Shown here: in pieces, positions 54,342 to 64,000 of the stretch | Layout of the letters: each line of letters starts with the position of its first letter | Numbering within the stretch: the stretch's first letter is position 1 | NCBI GenBank assembly: GCA_964036295.1 | Contig: OZ038473.1 | Coordinates: 4,185,501-4,249,500 of the forward strand | Source of the DNA: Plumapathes pennacea | Taxonomy: Eukaryota > Cnidaria > Anthozoa > Antipatharia > Myriopathidae | Reading direction: 5' to 3' | DNA length: 64,000 bases | Program-made: the position numbers and the translations under genes | The notes under the pieces: generated by a model | Database searches by the model: none | Told to the model about the DNA's origin: nothing | The model's input: only the letters and a program-made list of their open reading frames with translations

Positions 54342-57300
54342 CTGAAATGTCAGTCGTTTCCTCCCCGCGCGAGAGAGACGCCTGAAATCTGAGCGCGCTA
54401 ATACCGTTCCATGATATCACGCACTTTTGCGATAATGGCAAGTAAATTTTGATTGGTTTTTGGCTAATCAACATAAGACACCGTTTCTCATTGGTTACAC
54501 GTAGCAAAGGTTATTTGAGCAAGTGATGGCGGAGTTTCACGGTGGTCGAATTTTGAAAGAGAGATTTGAATAATGTTTGAGATGTGTTCTCCCACCGTTT
54601 TCCCAATTTTCGGGCTTGGGTTAAGGGCAAGGAGACGACTGACATTTCAGGTTATTGTGCTGTTGACAGTGTGAGAGTCACTCACGCGCGACAAATGTTA
54701 TTTACGGTCTCACACAGTGACCGGCTGATTCAAATTTTATTGATCATGTGAACCTCTAAACGGCCTAAATTCCTTCCAAATCAAAGTGGACAGGAAATAT
54801 TTTAAAGTACAGAAACCTTGCCTGACAAGCCTTAGCGCCGCTTTAATCCAGAGAAATTTCGAGCGGCTTTTTAACCGTTATAAAACTGCAAGACACTTCA
54901 AAATTGCCATGCAGGAATCCTCGCAAAATACAACATGTTGTTCGAATTAAGATTATACTTCAAAAATCACCTGGACGAAAGTTTAATATTTGGAGAACAT
55001 TGGAAATTCAACCATTCAAATTTCGGTTAATGCTTCTGCGTGTTTACGTGTGACAGTCGTCTTGCTTTCACTGGAGAGTTGACGAGCAATGGCGCAAACT
55101 CGTCGGTCTGTTGGCATTGCTTTAAATTTCTTCTGTTGAGGCCAGCAAGTTATCCTTTAAAGACTTCTCAGTGTCTTCATGTCTCAAAACGAAGGCACTG
55201 AAGGTAAATACGCGTGTTCTCTCCGATTTTGAGTCTTAAAGGAAGCTTCCAAAGCACAGCCTCGATGGGAAATGAAGACTGGCTTCGCACAGTACACTCT
55301 TGATTTGTCCTCATTCAGATTTATCGCGCTCAAAAGAGAAACGGATAAACACTCATCGCCGCCATATTCTGCCACTTGTTTAATTCATGCATAACATGAC
55401 GAGCCGCACGCCTTGACAACGGCCTTTCGGTGGGGACAATTTGTCCCCACCGCCCGTGGAGTGCGGTCTGCTTGGTATGAATGACAGAAGTGTAAACTCC
55501 AAACCATTAGCACAGTCGGTGTGCCGATAATCACTTTGTCCTGAATTAGAAATTGTAATTTTAGCCCCGGCAATCGTGCTCTGGGGTGCCTTTCTCACTC
55601 TATAACAGAAGTTGCGCTTATGTGGCGAAAATTATCAGTCGGCATCTAACGAAAGAGCTTGATACCCAGTAAAAAAAATCTTATTAGTTTTCCGCCAGTC
55701 ACAAACAATGTCATTGATTTGACTTCACTTCCGTGCAATATTTCCTCACAAAGATTCGCGTCGAAACACGCACTTCCTGAGAACATTACAATGGTCAGGT
55801 AGTCGCCGAAACACTCAATGAATGGTTTCTATGCACCGCAATCAAAAAGCTATAATATGTCCGTTTAATCTCTTCCCTGTTATGTCACGTTATCGAGTTT
55901 TATGACTGAATCAGCTGCTAGCAGACAATGTGCCGAATCGAAAATCAATTTTTGTAAATCCGAATTTCAAATTAGATGCTGAAGCCGTTATCAAAATCTT
56001 ACAAAAGACTGTTTCAAGTTTAGTTAACAGTGAAAAATGTCCCGCGGTATTAATCCAATAACAGTCGATTCAATCAGGCTCATCCACATCAGGCAACTCT
56101 CAGCTGTCATGAAATCAGCATGATAGTAACCAGTTCCTGTTTTAGGAATAAAATTACATTCGCGGGGCATTACTATTTTACGCGGGAAGGACAAGAGGCA
56201 GGATTGAGAGGGTTAGCGAATCACTTGTGTAGTGGTATTATCGGTTGAGGGTAAGCTATCGCTATTTCAGTTAATCCGCGAGATTTATTCGGGCCGAATT
56301 CCCGTGTGTACGTTCTGGCCACATGTTTGGTTTTGTGGCCGGATCTTGCTCTGTAATTGTTTAGCTGCAAATTTCAGGATGGGTAGATATATTAGTTTAG
56401 ACTTATGTTTCTTGAATTATGGCTCATAGCTTTAAAAATTATATGTTGAAGTGATTGTGGCTCTTTTTGTGTGACGGCCAGATCCGTTCAATCGGTGGTT
56501 TTGAGCGAACCATATTACTGCGAGATCACCTCGCGAACGAAGCCCAGGGTACTTGTCAAAGGTCTAGCCCTCGGCACGCGTATAGTATTATCTGATCACA
56601 ACATGGTTACTTGTAAACTCGCGCAGGCCCAAAGGTTTATATAGTCATAGCGAAAGATTAAGTTTAATTTTCAATACTGATCGATGTTTGGACATTGCAG
56701 GCAGCTTTATGAAATGTATTTTACTCATTGCGGCAAATGGAATGGTTTAAAGCTAAATTAAGCTTTGTTAGGATAACACAAGACAAAACTCCGGGCATAC
56801 TCACACAGAAAGTACAAGAGCATTAACTCGTACGTGGTCGTTTGAGTCTTTGATCAATTATAGGGCGAAGTATTTATAATTTGATTGAAGTTTTGTCGAG
56901 AACTCTACTGGTGTTTTTAGTGGTGTTTGGGGGTTTTGAGTTGAACCGCAACCTTGTGCGAAAAAAAGAGAACACCTTGGCTTTCAACCGGCTACTATTA
57001 CTGCGAAATACTATAATTTCGGATACATATTTTACGACTTCGGTTATTACCTGACCTGGCAGAATCTTAGTGCAGCAATGTTCTGAGGAAGTGTGTGTTT
57101 CGGCACGAATCTTTGTGAAGGAACATTGTATGGAAGTGAAGTCGGATTCAGGTAAAATAGCTTGTAGCCGTCCAGTTTCAGCAGTCTTCTTGTCGTTGCG
57201 ATCGTAACTCCAACAAAACAAGTAAGATCTCGCCTGTGCGAAGTAAACATCTCGGCTTTTTTTGGACCAAATTTCAGCCATTTGGGATCTTTCTATTACT

Positions 57301-57934
57301 ACCTGACTAGACAGAATCTTAGTTGCTGCAATGTTCCCAGGAAGTGGATGTTCCGACACGAATCTTTGGGAGGGAATATTGCACGGAAGTGAAGTCAAAA
57401 TCAGGTAAAACCGTTTTTGTAGTGATTGGCTTTTTTCCAAGACTGATATACGCTTCAATCTTGCTTATCAGCTTATTTTGGTAGGATAAAAAGTTGTCAA
57501 TTTTAATACTCCGCGACGGACGGCTACTTGAAATTAGCGCAATAGTTTAGTGTATCAGCCCATTTGTCGAAGAAAAAATGACAAACTTTGAAGAGACTCA
57601 AAAAATACAGCAAAACAGCCCCAATGCTCAGTGAATTCTTGATATCCGGTTTTCACAAAGCAGCTCAGCAGGCTGGCGTTTGCCCCACGGGAAACATTCT
57701 CACCCCAAGGATCGAGGCGCTTGCGTGCTGTTTTGCTTACACCTTTGTTCGCCGCAGTTAATTGGGATTAAAACAGCTTGGTTAGCAACGGGTACTTACG
57801 GCTCAACCCGGCTGCGGCTCCTCATGTAAATTAATTGGTGCGTGACGTCATGGAACGGCATTTGCGCGCTCAGGTTTCAGGTTTCTCTAGCACGGAGCTT
57901 GGGCTGAGCGACGAGGAGACGACTGACATTTCAG
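54342..57934. mobile_element. 3.6-kb element with inverted repeats of about 110 bp
   Basis: The left end CTGAAATGTCAGTCGTTTCC and the reverse-complemented right end CTGAAATGTCAGTCGTCTCC are alike, and the likeness extends through CTGAGCGCGC and CCGTTCCATGA...TCACGCAC. A third copy of the terminus (GACGACTGACATTTCAG) ends at 54,650, so a 309-bp short form or a nested copy lies at the left end. No target duplication was seen. There is no transposase domain. The interior holds the triplicated block described separately. Confidence 0.6.
55717..57410. repeat. Three-copy internal repeat (one inverted)
   Basis: A block of about 110 bp, with CACGAATCTTTG-GA-GGAA and TGGAAGTGAAGTC-like core, occurs at 57,044-57,157 and 57,298-57,410 in one direction and at 55,717-55,805 inverted. 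It creates a long minus-strand frame (56,874-57,458) with an apparent internal peptide repeat, which I take as non-coding. Confidence 0.6.
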
Positions 57935-58810
57935 GCTGGACATTCAAATAAAAACTGCGACCGCGACAATGGGAAGAAACTGGACTATAAGCCCAGAACC
58001 TGTCGCCAAAATGGCGGACAGATTATTGCATTAAAATGAAGGCTTTTGCAAATGTTTTTGCTCTGCTGGAAGCAAATAGTCTATTTTAATCTTTTACTGT
58101 CGAAGAAGCGAAACGCCACATCGCAAGGAATTCCATATTTATTTTGCAAATGTTGCAAAGTTCACGTTTACTACTAACTTCACAACACAGCAAATAACGC
58201 GACGAAAACAGAAAAAAATAAAATAAACAGGCAATAGGAATTCACACACAAGTGCAAAGAATCGCACGGACGCTGCTGGGGTTATAAACAAGAAATGTGG
58301 CCCTGGTGTAGGTGTTCTTCAGTTGCAACACATGCTATGGCGTGTGATTCTTGCATATATGTTTGCTTATTGCAATGTTGCTGGCGTTAATGGAAGTGTA
58401 TTGATTTGCAGTATCCTCAAATATCGACTATTCAATGTACACAATGTTTTGTTTCCCACGTTTCCAGATCTTTTTTGATGTTTTGCACGAATGTAAGGGT
58501 CGATCCGCACTATGGCCAGATTAACTCGGGCAAATACATCAAAGACGCCGTTGTCCTGCCTCGGAGCCGGGCAAATGTTTGCCCGCCTTACTTTCTTTTG
58601 TGTTTTTGACAGGCGGCATATCTTTGACAAGTGATTGTTTGTCTCGTGATACTGGCCTCGTGTAATCAAACTACGGTGGTCACTAGTTATAAAATAGACA
58701 AGTTAAAAATATATTTCATGGATCAACACTTTGGGCTCCCATTCTATTTAAACCCGAATCCGAACAACTGGGATCAGTATGGAGTTGGAGGTGTGCCAGG
58801 GAGCCAGTTA
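57935..58810. other. No supportable gene
   Basis: Non-coding; GACAGGCGGCAT near 58,607 also occurs at 28,896, a short dispersed word. Confidence 0.4.
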
Positions 58811-58912
58811 CCCTTGGTGCCAGAGGTTTCTCGCTCTCGGAAGAGCTGGGGACGAACCCCGGGCGGAGGAGGGCTGGGGGCGAGGCGAGAGAACCTCTGG
58901 GTGCACGCGGTA
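58811..58912 (+). repeat. Short dispersed repeat (GTGCCAGAGGTTTCT), copy 2
   Basis: TGGTGCCAGAGGTTTCTCGC to GAGAACCTCTGGGTGCACGC, same orientation as copy 1 at 18,826 and likewise followed by repeat V. Confidence 0.7.
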
Positions 58913-58950
58913 CGAATATCACTCCATGTTTTATTGATTGACACCTATTG
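58913..58950 (+). repeat. Repeat V, copy 2, left half
   Basis: TTTTATTGATTGACACCTATTG, equal to 18,953-18,971. It continues at 60,484 after the Helitron. Confidence 0.8.
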
Positions 58951-60483
58951 TCCCCGAACGAAGTGAGGGAAATACTCACGACACTAATGCAGTAATATTA
59001 TACCGCCTACTTGTGTTATACCGCCTACTTGGGGACTCCAAGCCTGTCGCCATCTCGAAATTTAACGTTGTCTGTCAGTCAGTCAGTCAGTCAGTCAGTC
59101 TGGCGTACGACTTAAGGCGCGGTTATCCCGCTAACCAATAACAAAGGCCAGATCGATCACGTGTGCCCTGTTGTTTTACTCGGAATAACTTAGAGAAATT
59201 AGATTTGAACGAAGCATTTAGATTTGAACGAAGCAACAATATATCGTAGCTGCGTTCACGAAAATGGAAAACTTAACTGAAAAACTTGAAACACAAAAGT
59301 CTCGCGAAGCTTGTCTTCAAATAAGAAGGGAACAGGCACGAGCAAGGCGAAATCGTGAAACGAGCGAACAACAGCGCATGAATGCCGATCGAAAGCGACT
59401 CGAACAGAAGCGGGTAACGCAGACAACTCCGCAAAGAGAACAGCGCTTGAACGCAAATCGGAAACTTCAGGAGAAAAAGCGGGCCGAAGAGAAGACTCCG
59501 CAAAGACAACAGCGCATGAATGCCGACCAAAAGCGACATGAACAGAAGCGGGTCAACACAGACAACTCCGCAAAGGGAACAGCGCTTGAAAGCAAATCGG
59601 GAGCTTCAGACGCCGTTTTGTGTTGAACTCAGATCCTTATTTAGAAAGGACAAGCAACAAAGGTTAGTCAGTGGAAATCGAAAAATCACCCTGACAAATA
59701 TATTCTATCCCGTATAGCTTGTAACTCGATCACTTCAAGAATGTATTAAAATCTGTATGCTGATCATTTTCCCTCGAAGTATTGTTTTACTACGCTTCTG
59801 TCGCCAGTTTCGGCTACCGTATTCGCTCAGAGCAATCGGAACTTGGAGTCTTGAATGATTTAGTCAGATGACTAGTTATTTTTCTGTAATCTGACACGCG
59901 GTGATTGCAGCGAGAATCGTTCACAAGCCCTTAGAAGTATGACAAGGTCTGAAGCCCGTGTATAATTTGAAGTAAACTGTTCAAGTTTTGCTTTGATTCT
60001 GGGAGAAATCTTGCTGTTTTGAGTGGGTTCACATACAAAACAATTCGAGACCTATTAAATATGCATGCCTGAGTCTGGTGCATGCAGTAGTAAAAACAAA
60101 TCGCACAGGAAGCCTATTTAATTGTACTGCCTATGAATTCAAAATTGGAAAATCAGTGTTCCTTTTTTCCCGTACTACGACGGCCGACCAACTTCAAACT
60201 TTCAGTATTAAATTTCGAGAACGTGCTTGGCAGACTGTATGAATTAATTTGACTTGCCGACCGTGGGAAATAGGTACTTCGTCACGCAATCGATTCTTTT
60301 TTCAACGCAAAAGTATAACAAACACCATTCTTTTTCTCCTTCCTTTGCATGTAGCACTTGAGTTCGAAGAAAAGATCGAGTCAACATTTCGGTAAAACAA
60401 AGGCTACTCTTGTTGGGAGTTACCAAAGTAAAAGTCCCATCAATGGCAGAGTGAGGGGGTATGTGCGATTATCGTATTTCTAG
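58951..60483 (+). mobile_element. STPR-Helitron, complete copy, 1,533 bp, no target duplication
   Basis: It starts TCCCCGAACGAAGTGAGGG and ends ATTATCGTATTTCTAG, followed by T: 5'-TC and 3'-CTRR are the Helitron hallmarks. The empty site in repeat V copy 1 reads CACCTATTGTAATTGA; here it is CACCTATTG, element, TAATTGA, so nothing was duplicated or lost. The element carries one STPR ORF and then about 850 bp of non-coding DNA. A Rep/helicase gene is absent, so it depends on an autonomous partner. A clear 3' hairpin is not obvious by eye. The usual A|T target is G|T here. Confidence 0.85.
59264..59626 (+). CDS. STPR-like repeat protein carried by the Helitron, 120 aa as read
   Basis: MENLTEKLETQKSREACLQI is followed by units of about 23 residues: RARRNRETSEQQRMNADRKR, QTTPQREQRLNANRKLQEKK, then TPQRQQRMNADQKRHEQKRV. 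Each has the T-x-Q-x-R-x-x-R-(L/M) core of STPR repeats. A 1-nt frameshift near 59,560 ends the pattern; in the other frame it continues TTPQREQRLKANRELQTPFC to a stop at 59,717. The intact ORF would thus be about 150 codons. STPR proteins bind DNA along a long basic helix; a role in binding element ends or target DNA is inference. It is the only protein encoded by this element. Confidence 0.7.
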   Translation: MENLTEKLETQKSREACLQIRREQARARRNRETSEQQRMNADRKRLEQKRVTQTTPQREQRLNANRKLQEKKRAEEKTPQRQQRMNADQKRHEQKRVNTDNSAKGTALESKSGASDAVLC

Positions 60484-60800
60484 TAATTGACTAATTGTGA
60501 AACCAGTTTTTGTAGGTGGGTTCGGAAGTGTCACATAAAGCAACTTTTCAATCTCACGTTGGCTAGGAACTGTCAAATTTGTTTGTTTCTGCTTTGTTTA
60601 TAATGCTTTCGAGAAATGCCCACCGTAAAACGCCAACAAAAGTTGTAAAACCGGCGACATATGCCAGGTCTGTAGATGCAGCCCAGCAACATTTGGTAGA
60701 AGAAAGTTCAGCAAAAAAAAAAACACTGAAGAAGAGATCGCGGAGCGACTTGCGAAAGTGTTGGACGTGCTGGTGTTGAAAATCAGTGGGGTTTCTTCAG
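60484..60800 (+). repeat. Repeat V, copy 2, right half
   Basis: TAATTGACTAATTGTGAAAC resumes repeat V. A frame MLSRNAHRKTPTKVVKPATY to SDLRKCWTC is open here, whereas copy 1 has a stop, so constraint is not shown. The protein is unrecognised. Confidence 0.65.
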
Positions 60801-61392
60801 TAATATACTAAAAATGCAAACAAGAAATCGAAAAGTATATAAATTGTGTAAATGTTCTTCAAGTCAACCTGTCAGATTTCCAAAAGAGATACAAACTATC
60901 CGTGGCTGAGCAAGCCGAAAGCGGTTCCTTTTCGTGAGGAAAGATGTCACGTCGCTCCTCGTCGATTGTATTCGCCGGGTAAACAAGCTGCAGAAATCCC
61001 ATGCGACTCCAGCTCCTTCATAATTATGTTTAGGCAATATCATAATTTATATTACCTTACATAATTTCTATACTTACGTTACCCACTTACGCACATACAT
61101 CTAGCTCAAACACGCACCTATGCAACTTAACCATTTTAGATATATGCACTTTCAAGTATTAATTCAATTTTAAGATATTACTGTCAGAATATAAACATCG
61201 GTAGTTAGTTAGATATCCAACTGGCAATGTAACTAGTTAGCTTAAGTCCAATTTTTAATTCCTAATTTATAGATTTTATCAGCACGGCCACATCAGCTCT
61301 AATGCTGCAGTAGCCTAACACCGTGTATAGATAAATTACATTATATGTGAATTGAGAAGGGAAACCAAGCAATATTGGTTTCAAAAGGTACT
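60801..61392. other. No supportable gene
   Basis: AT-rich non-coding DNA. Confidence 0.4.
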
Positions 61393-61533
61393 TCAAATTA
61401 GCGACTTTTCCAAGCCAGTCGGTAGCACCGTGAGCACATCTTTCCTCAGGATGTACTGCACATTTGTCTTTCGTTGTTCTGGCTTCAAACTTGTGATTTC
61501 GGGAAACTTAGAACGAATCGTTTCGGCAATTGC
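61393..61533 (-). pseudogene. RecQ-like helicase fragment
   Basis: On the minus strand the 46-codon stretch contains IRSKFPEITSLKPEQRKTNV, then LRKDVLTVLPTGLEKSLI and a stop. LKPEQ (Q motif) followed by VLPTGxGKS (Walker A, motif I) is the start of RecQ-family helicases. Here Walker A reads TGLEKS in place of TGFGKS, so the nucleotide-binding glycine is lost. Nothing further of the helicase follows. An isolated, dead fragment of the RecQ-like genes that are often dispersed in cnidarian genomes. Confidence 0.65.
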
Positions 61534-61688
61534 TTAAGACACTTCGAGAAACAATACTTTCCTTGTTGGATTACACGCTTTGACCTTGAAGCGGTTTGAC
61601 AAGTTTCAGATTATCCAATCAGAAGGCTAGGGTCAGATTTTGACTCGGAAACCTCATGATGGCTTCTGATTGGGTCAGCACGCTCAAA

Positions 61689-61834
61689 TAACGTACCGCG
61701 TGCGCCCAGAGGTTCTTTCGCCTCGGCTCCGCCTAGCCCCCAGTCCCACTCCGTCTATGTGTTTGTCCCCAGCACTACGCAGCCACCTTGCTCAGAGCTT
61801 CCGAGAGCGAGAAAAACCTCTGGCACCCAGGTTA
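61689..61834 (-). repeat. Short dispersed repeat (GTGCCAGAGGTTTTT), copy 3
   Basis: Reverse complement of the type seen at 18,826: GTACCGCGTGCGCCCAGAGG at the left and AACCTCTGGCACCCAGG at the right. Confidence 0.7.
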
Positions 61835-61858
61835 GGAGCCAGTACAACAGCGTTCAGA

Positions 61859-62197
61859 ATGTTTTACGACTCGTACGAGAGAGCTAATGCACAAGATGTT
61901 CCAGACGAATCGCAAGCATCTACTGGAAAGGGAAAATCAGCCTACGAAAAAATGGGCGAAAACAGAAAAAGGTTGCTAATAGATCTCTGGGTCAAACATG
62001 CTGACATCTTGGAGAGAAAGGAGTCTAGGAAGACATGGTGTTTGATCGTCGAATGCAACAAGACGGTTAAAAAGTGTATGCAGAAAAATAAAAACATTGT
62101 AAACAAATATAAAAAGGCCAAAGGATGGAATGATAAGCAAACCGGAGGCAATGTCAAGAAATCCATTTATTATGATAAGATCGATTCAGTCGTTCAG
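61859..62197 (+). CDS. Myb/SANT-like (trihelix-type) exon, partial
   Basis: From MFYDSYERANAQDVPDESQA a charged linker leads to a helical segment: YEKMGENRKRLLIDLWVKHA, KESRKTWCLIVECNKTVKKC, then KNKNIVNKYKKAKGWND and KSIYYDKIDSVV. Three helices with W at the right places (LWV, TWC, GWN) and the terminal F/Y-Y-D-x-(I/L)-D block fit Myb/SANT-like DNA-binding domains of the kind encoded as the second protein of PIF/Harbinger elements. It ends at TTCAG|GTGTTT, a possible donor; without splicing it continues to a stop at 62,263. No cognate transposase exon lies downstream on this strand; the Harbinger fragment at 63,398 is on the other strand. Confidence 0.6.
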
Positions 62198-62263
62198 GTG
62201 TTTTCATTAATTTGGTATCGTAAGCGATTAGTGCCAAGCTTTTATCAGAATTTTAGATTTTGA

Positions 62264-62470
62264 GAATTTTAGACTCATTTTATTTGTATTAGACTTTCTT
62301 TATAGAATTTATTGTAGCCTTTCGTTAAGAGAGTAGATTTAAAATGGGAGTTGAGTTCCCCCTACTACTATCCCTCCTTTCAATTAGTTATATCATTTAT
62401 ATTAAGTTTTTTATTTGTTACTTTGTATTTGATTGGAGAAGTGATATTAAACATTAAACATTAAACATCA
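62264..62470 (+). mobile_element. Probable retroposon 3' end with (ATTAAAC)n tail
   Basis: AT-rich sequence ending GATATTAAACATTAAACATTAAACATC. Short tandem 7-bp tails of this kind mark 3' ends of some LINE families. The preceding Myb-like frame could have been retroposed with it; this is not shown. Confidence 0.4.
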
Positions 62471-62516
62471 GTCTTTGGATATAGGGATGTTGTTACGCTG
62501 AAGCATGTTGTTAATA

Positions 62517-63616
62517 GAGACTTTAAGCACCACGACGTCGAGACACGACGACGACGACCGGAAGTCATATGGCCACTTTTTGGCCTTACTGCGCATGTCA
62601 GTTTGAAATTGACGTTGTCCTCCTTTCGCCCACGACTTGAAAGCTACGGTTTTGGCGTCGTAGTCAATAGGTAAGGCTTTTATCGGTTTCTGTTTGAGTT
62701 TCCTATCTAGTTTAGGTCAAAGTGTGATATATATCTTTTAGTGAAACATCGCGTGAAGTTTATACAACGATTACAAGGCCTTTTCTGTCGTAATAAAAGT
62801 GCTGAGTTCTCCTTCGCTAGGGAATATCAAAATGGACGGCACTGCAGCCCCGGAGAGGAAAAACATGTAAGTGAATCATGCTAAATACAATAAACCTTTC
62901 CTGTTGTGCCTTTTGGAACCCCTTTCGACTTGCTCTGCCGCCGCCGATGACCTTTACCCTTGTTCGTCAAATACGCGTATTTACATTTCACATGCCGCAA
63001 TATAAATGTACAAATGAGCGAACGTACACGCAGTACTACGGTGACCGGGTTATTTTTAATTCTATGTGAACTTAGTTTTCCTTTTCGCCGGTTTTTCTGT
63101 TCATAGGAATACAAATTTTCATTGGACCGAGCAGCATACAGAGTCCTTCAATTCCATCACAAACGGATCTTTGTTGACACTGGAAGGGCTCCGGTATTTG
63201 TAAATGACGTGCGAGGAGAGGAATGTGGTGCTTGTGGACACGAAACTCAGCAAAGCATTCAGAGTCTTCCACTTGATCAAGATCAAACGTAGGGTACCAC
63301 TCGTGTGGAAAGTCGAGATTCGTAGACTGGTGTACATCGTACAAATGGACAAACTCCTCGTCGTCAAATACATCGCCGACGTAGCACCAGAGAAGCAAAT
63401 CTTGGATCTCTCTAATATACGTTTCTTGAACTGGATACTTAATAAAAACAATAAACTTTTCGGAATTCTTCTCGTCGTCGTCGTGCGAGTCGCGCCGCTT
63501 GCTTAAACCCTTTTTTTTTTCGCGCCAAGAACGAGGTCCTCGTCCCAGGCCTCTTTAAGGTTATGACGTCAAAACACGTCGTCGTCGTGTCTCGACGTCG
63601 TGGTGCTTAAAGTCTC
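62517..63616. mobile_element. Deleted PIF/Harbinger element, 1,100 bp
   Basis: The two ends read GAGACTTTAAGCACCACGAC and go on through GTCGAGACACGACGACGACG, about 43 bp of near-perfect TIR. TA flanks both sides (62,515-62,516 and 63,617-63,618). It contains a minus-strand HARBI1-like N-terminal fragment. A small plus-strand exon also starts at 62,832 (MDGTAAPERKN, then GTAAGT), in the divergent position used by the accessory gene of such elements. The catalytic part of the transposase is missing. Confidence 0.75.
63072..63398 (-). pseudogene. HARBI1-like transposase, N-terminal fragment
   Basis: The recognisable block is FDLDQVEDSECFAEFRVHKH, IPLLARHLQIPEPFQCQQ and VCDGIEGLCMLLGPM. This matches the region just before the DDE core of PIF/Harbinger transposases, where the conserved (C/V)-x-G-x-E-x-L-C-x-(F/L)-L pattern lies. 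The DDE domain does not follow; the frame runs into the element's left part and stops. Inactive fragment. Confidence 0.7.
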
Positions 63617-64000
63617 TAGTTCAGAACCTTCGACGACTTCATCTGAATACAGTCCAGCAACACTAAGCACAAGTAGCGACACTGGCGACTGCGAAGAAAG
63701 AACTCTATGTCTTGATGTCTGAATTAATGGGGAAAATGTCCGATGCATCCAAAACCGGGAATTTGTTTCTGTTGCAATGGTTACGCTGAGGCTGTCAAAT
63801 AAATATTCTATACACAAGGTAGAGCAAAAACATTGAACTTTATATTTCAATCATATTTTCTGAGAAAAAATTGTCTATGCTCTGTATTTTATTACAAGAT
63901 GATTAGTGCAATTAGTTTTGTAATAACAACTCATATCTGTAACATGTTCCAATTTTCATAATAATAGTACATTAATATAAGTTCATAGCGTACTATTAAA
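63617..64000. other. No supportable feature
   Basis: AT-rich non-coding DNA to the window edge. Confidence 0.4.

Noticed and set aside
56874-57458. 194-codon minus-strand frame with an internal peptide repeat
   Set aside because: The repeat is a duplicated DNA block of the surrounding element, also found inverted at 55,717; no domain and no conserved frame.
59076-59101. CRISPR-like or regulatory short repeats (GTCA)n
   Set aside because: Simple microsatellite in the Helitron leader, shorter in the other copies; no spacers.

Overview
Eukaryotic, intron-bearing, moderately AT-rich DNA, most likely from an anthozoan cnidarian such as a stony coral. The evidence is Penelope-like retroelements with a GIY-YIG tail, PIF/Harbinger, Helitron and THAP-bearing elements, a CACTA/Tnp2-type transposase with introns, a CUB-domain exon, and dispersed short repeats of the kind common in coral genomes. 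There is no operon structure and no rRNA, tRNA or CRISPR. The organism call is inference; no species-specific marker was identified.

Layout. 1-4.4 kb: gene-poor sequence, then a 2.2-kb inverted-repeat element whose arms are arrays of GTACC/AAAATG units. 4.5-15.8 kb: two phase-compatible exons (signal peptide at 4,576-4,645; CUB domain at 15,434-15,796) that probably belong to one secreted-protein gene. The intron between them holds a Penelope remnant, an unknown repeat (R), a dispersed repeat (T) carrying a MITE, a LINE 3' fragment, and a 3.7-kb foldback element. 15.9-19.4 kb: a decayed Helitron-like copy split by a Penelope-like element, then short repeats. 19.9-22.3 kb: a 2,049-bp palindromic DNA transposon with a 9-bp target duplication, inserted in a 123-bp tandem repeat. 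22.3-29.6 kb: an Arg/Glu-rich STPR-like ORF, MITEs and repeats. 29.8-33.3 kb: two different elements side by side, with TTAA at all three junctions; the second carries a broken THAP exon. 33.9-37.4 kb: a Russian doll in which Helitron ends bracket element X, which contains Y (9-bp TSD), which contains a MITE.

37.4-46.5 kb is the most gene-like region. An AAAATAG-rich array is followed by a divergent gene pair about 600 bp apart. The minus-strand gene encodes an unrecognised Lys/Glu-rich, coiled-coil, probably nuclear protein. The plus-strand gene encodes a Tnp2-like transposase in at least eight exons, has a 1-nt frameshift in the last visible exon, and lacks its C-terminus. Pairing, orientation and the neighbouring short-unit array suggest a decayed two-gene EnSpm/CACTA-like element; this is inference.

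46.6-64 kb: two Helitron copies meeting at their 3' ends, a degraded antisense Penelope element, a 3.6-kb TIR element, one Helitron copy with clear termini and an identifiable empty site, a RecQ-like helicase fragment, a Myb/SANT-like exon, and a deleted PIF/Harbinger element with TIRs of about 43 bp.

The window is best read as a nested transposon landscape in which paralogous empty sites inside the window let several insertions be defined to the base. The most notable item is a short non-autonomous Helitron-like family that carries an STPR-repeat ORF.
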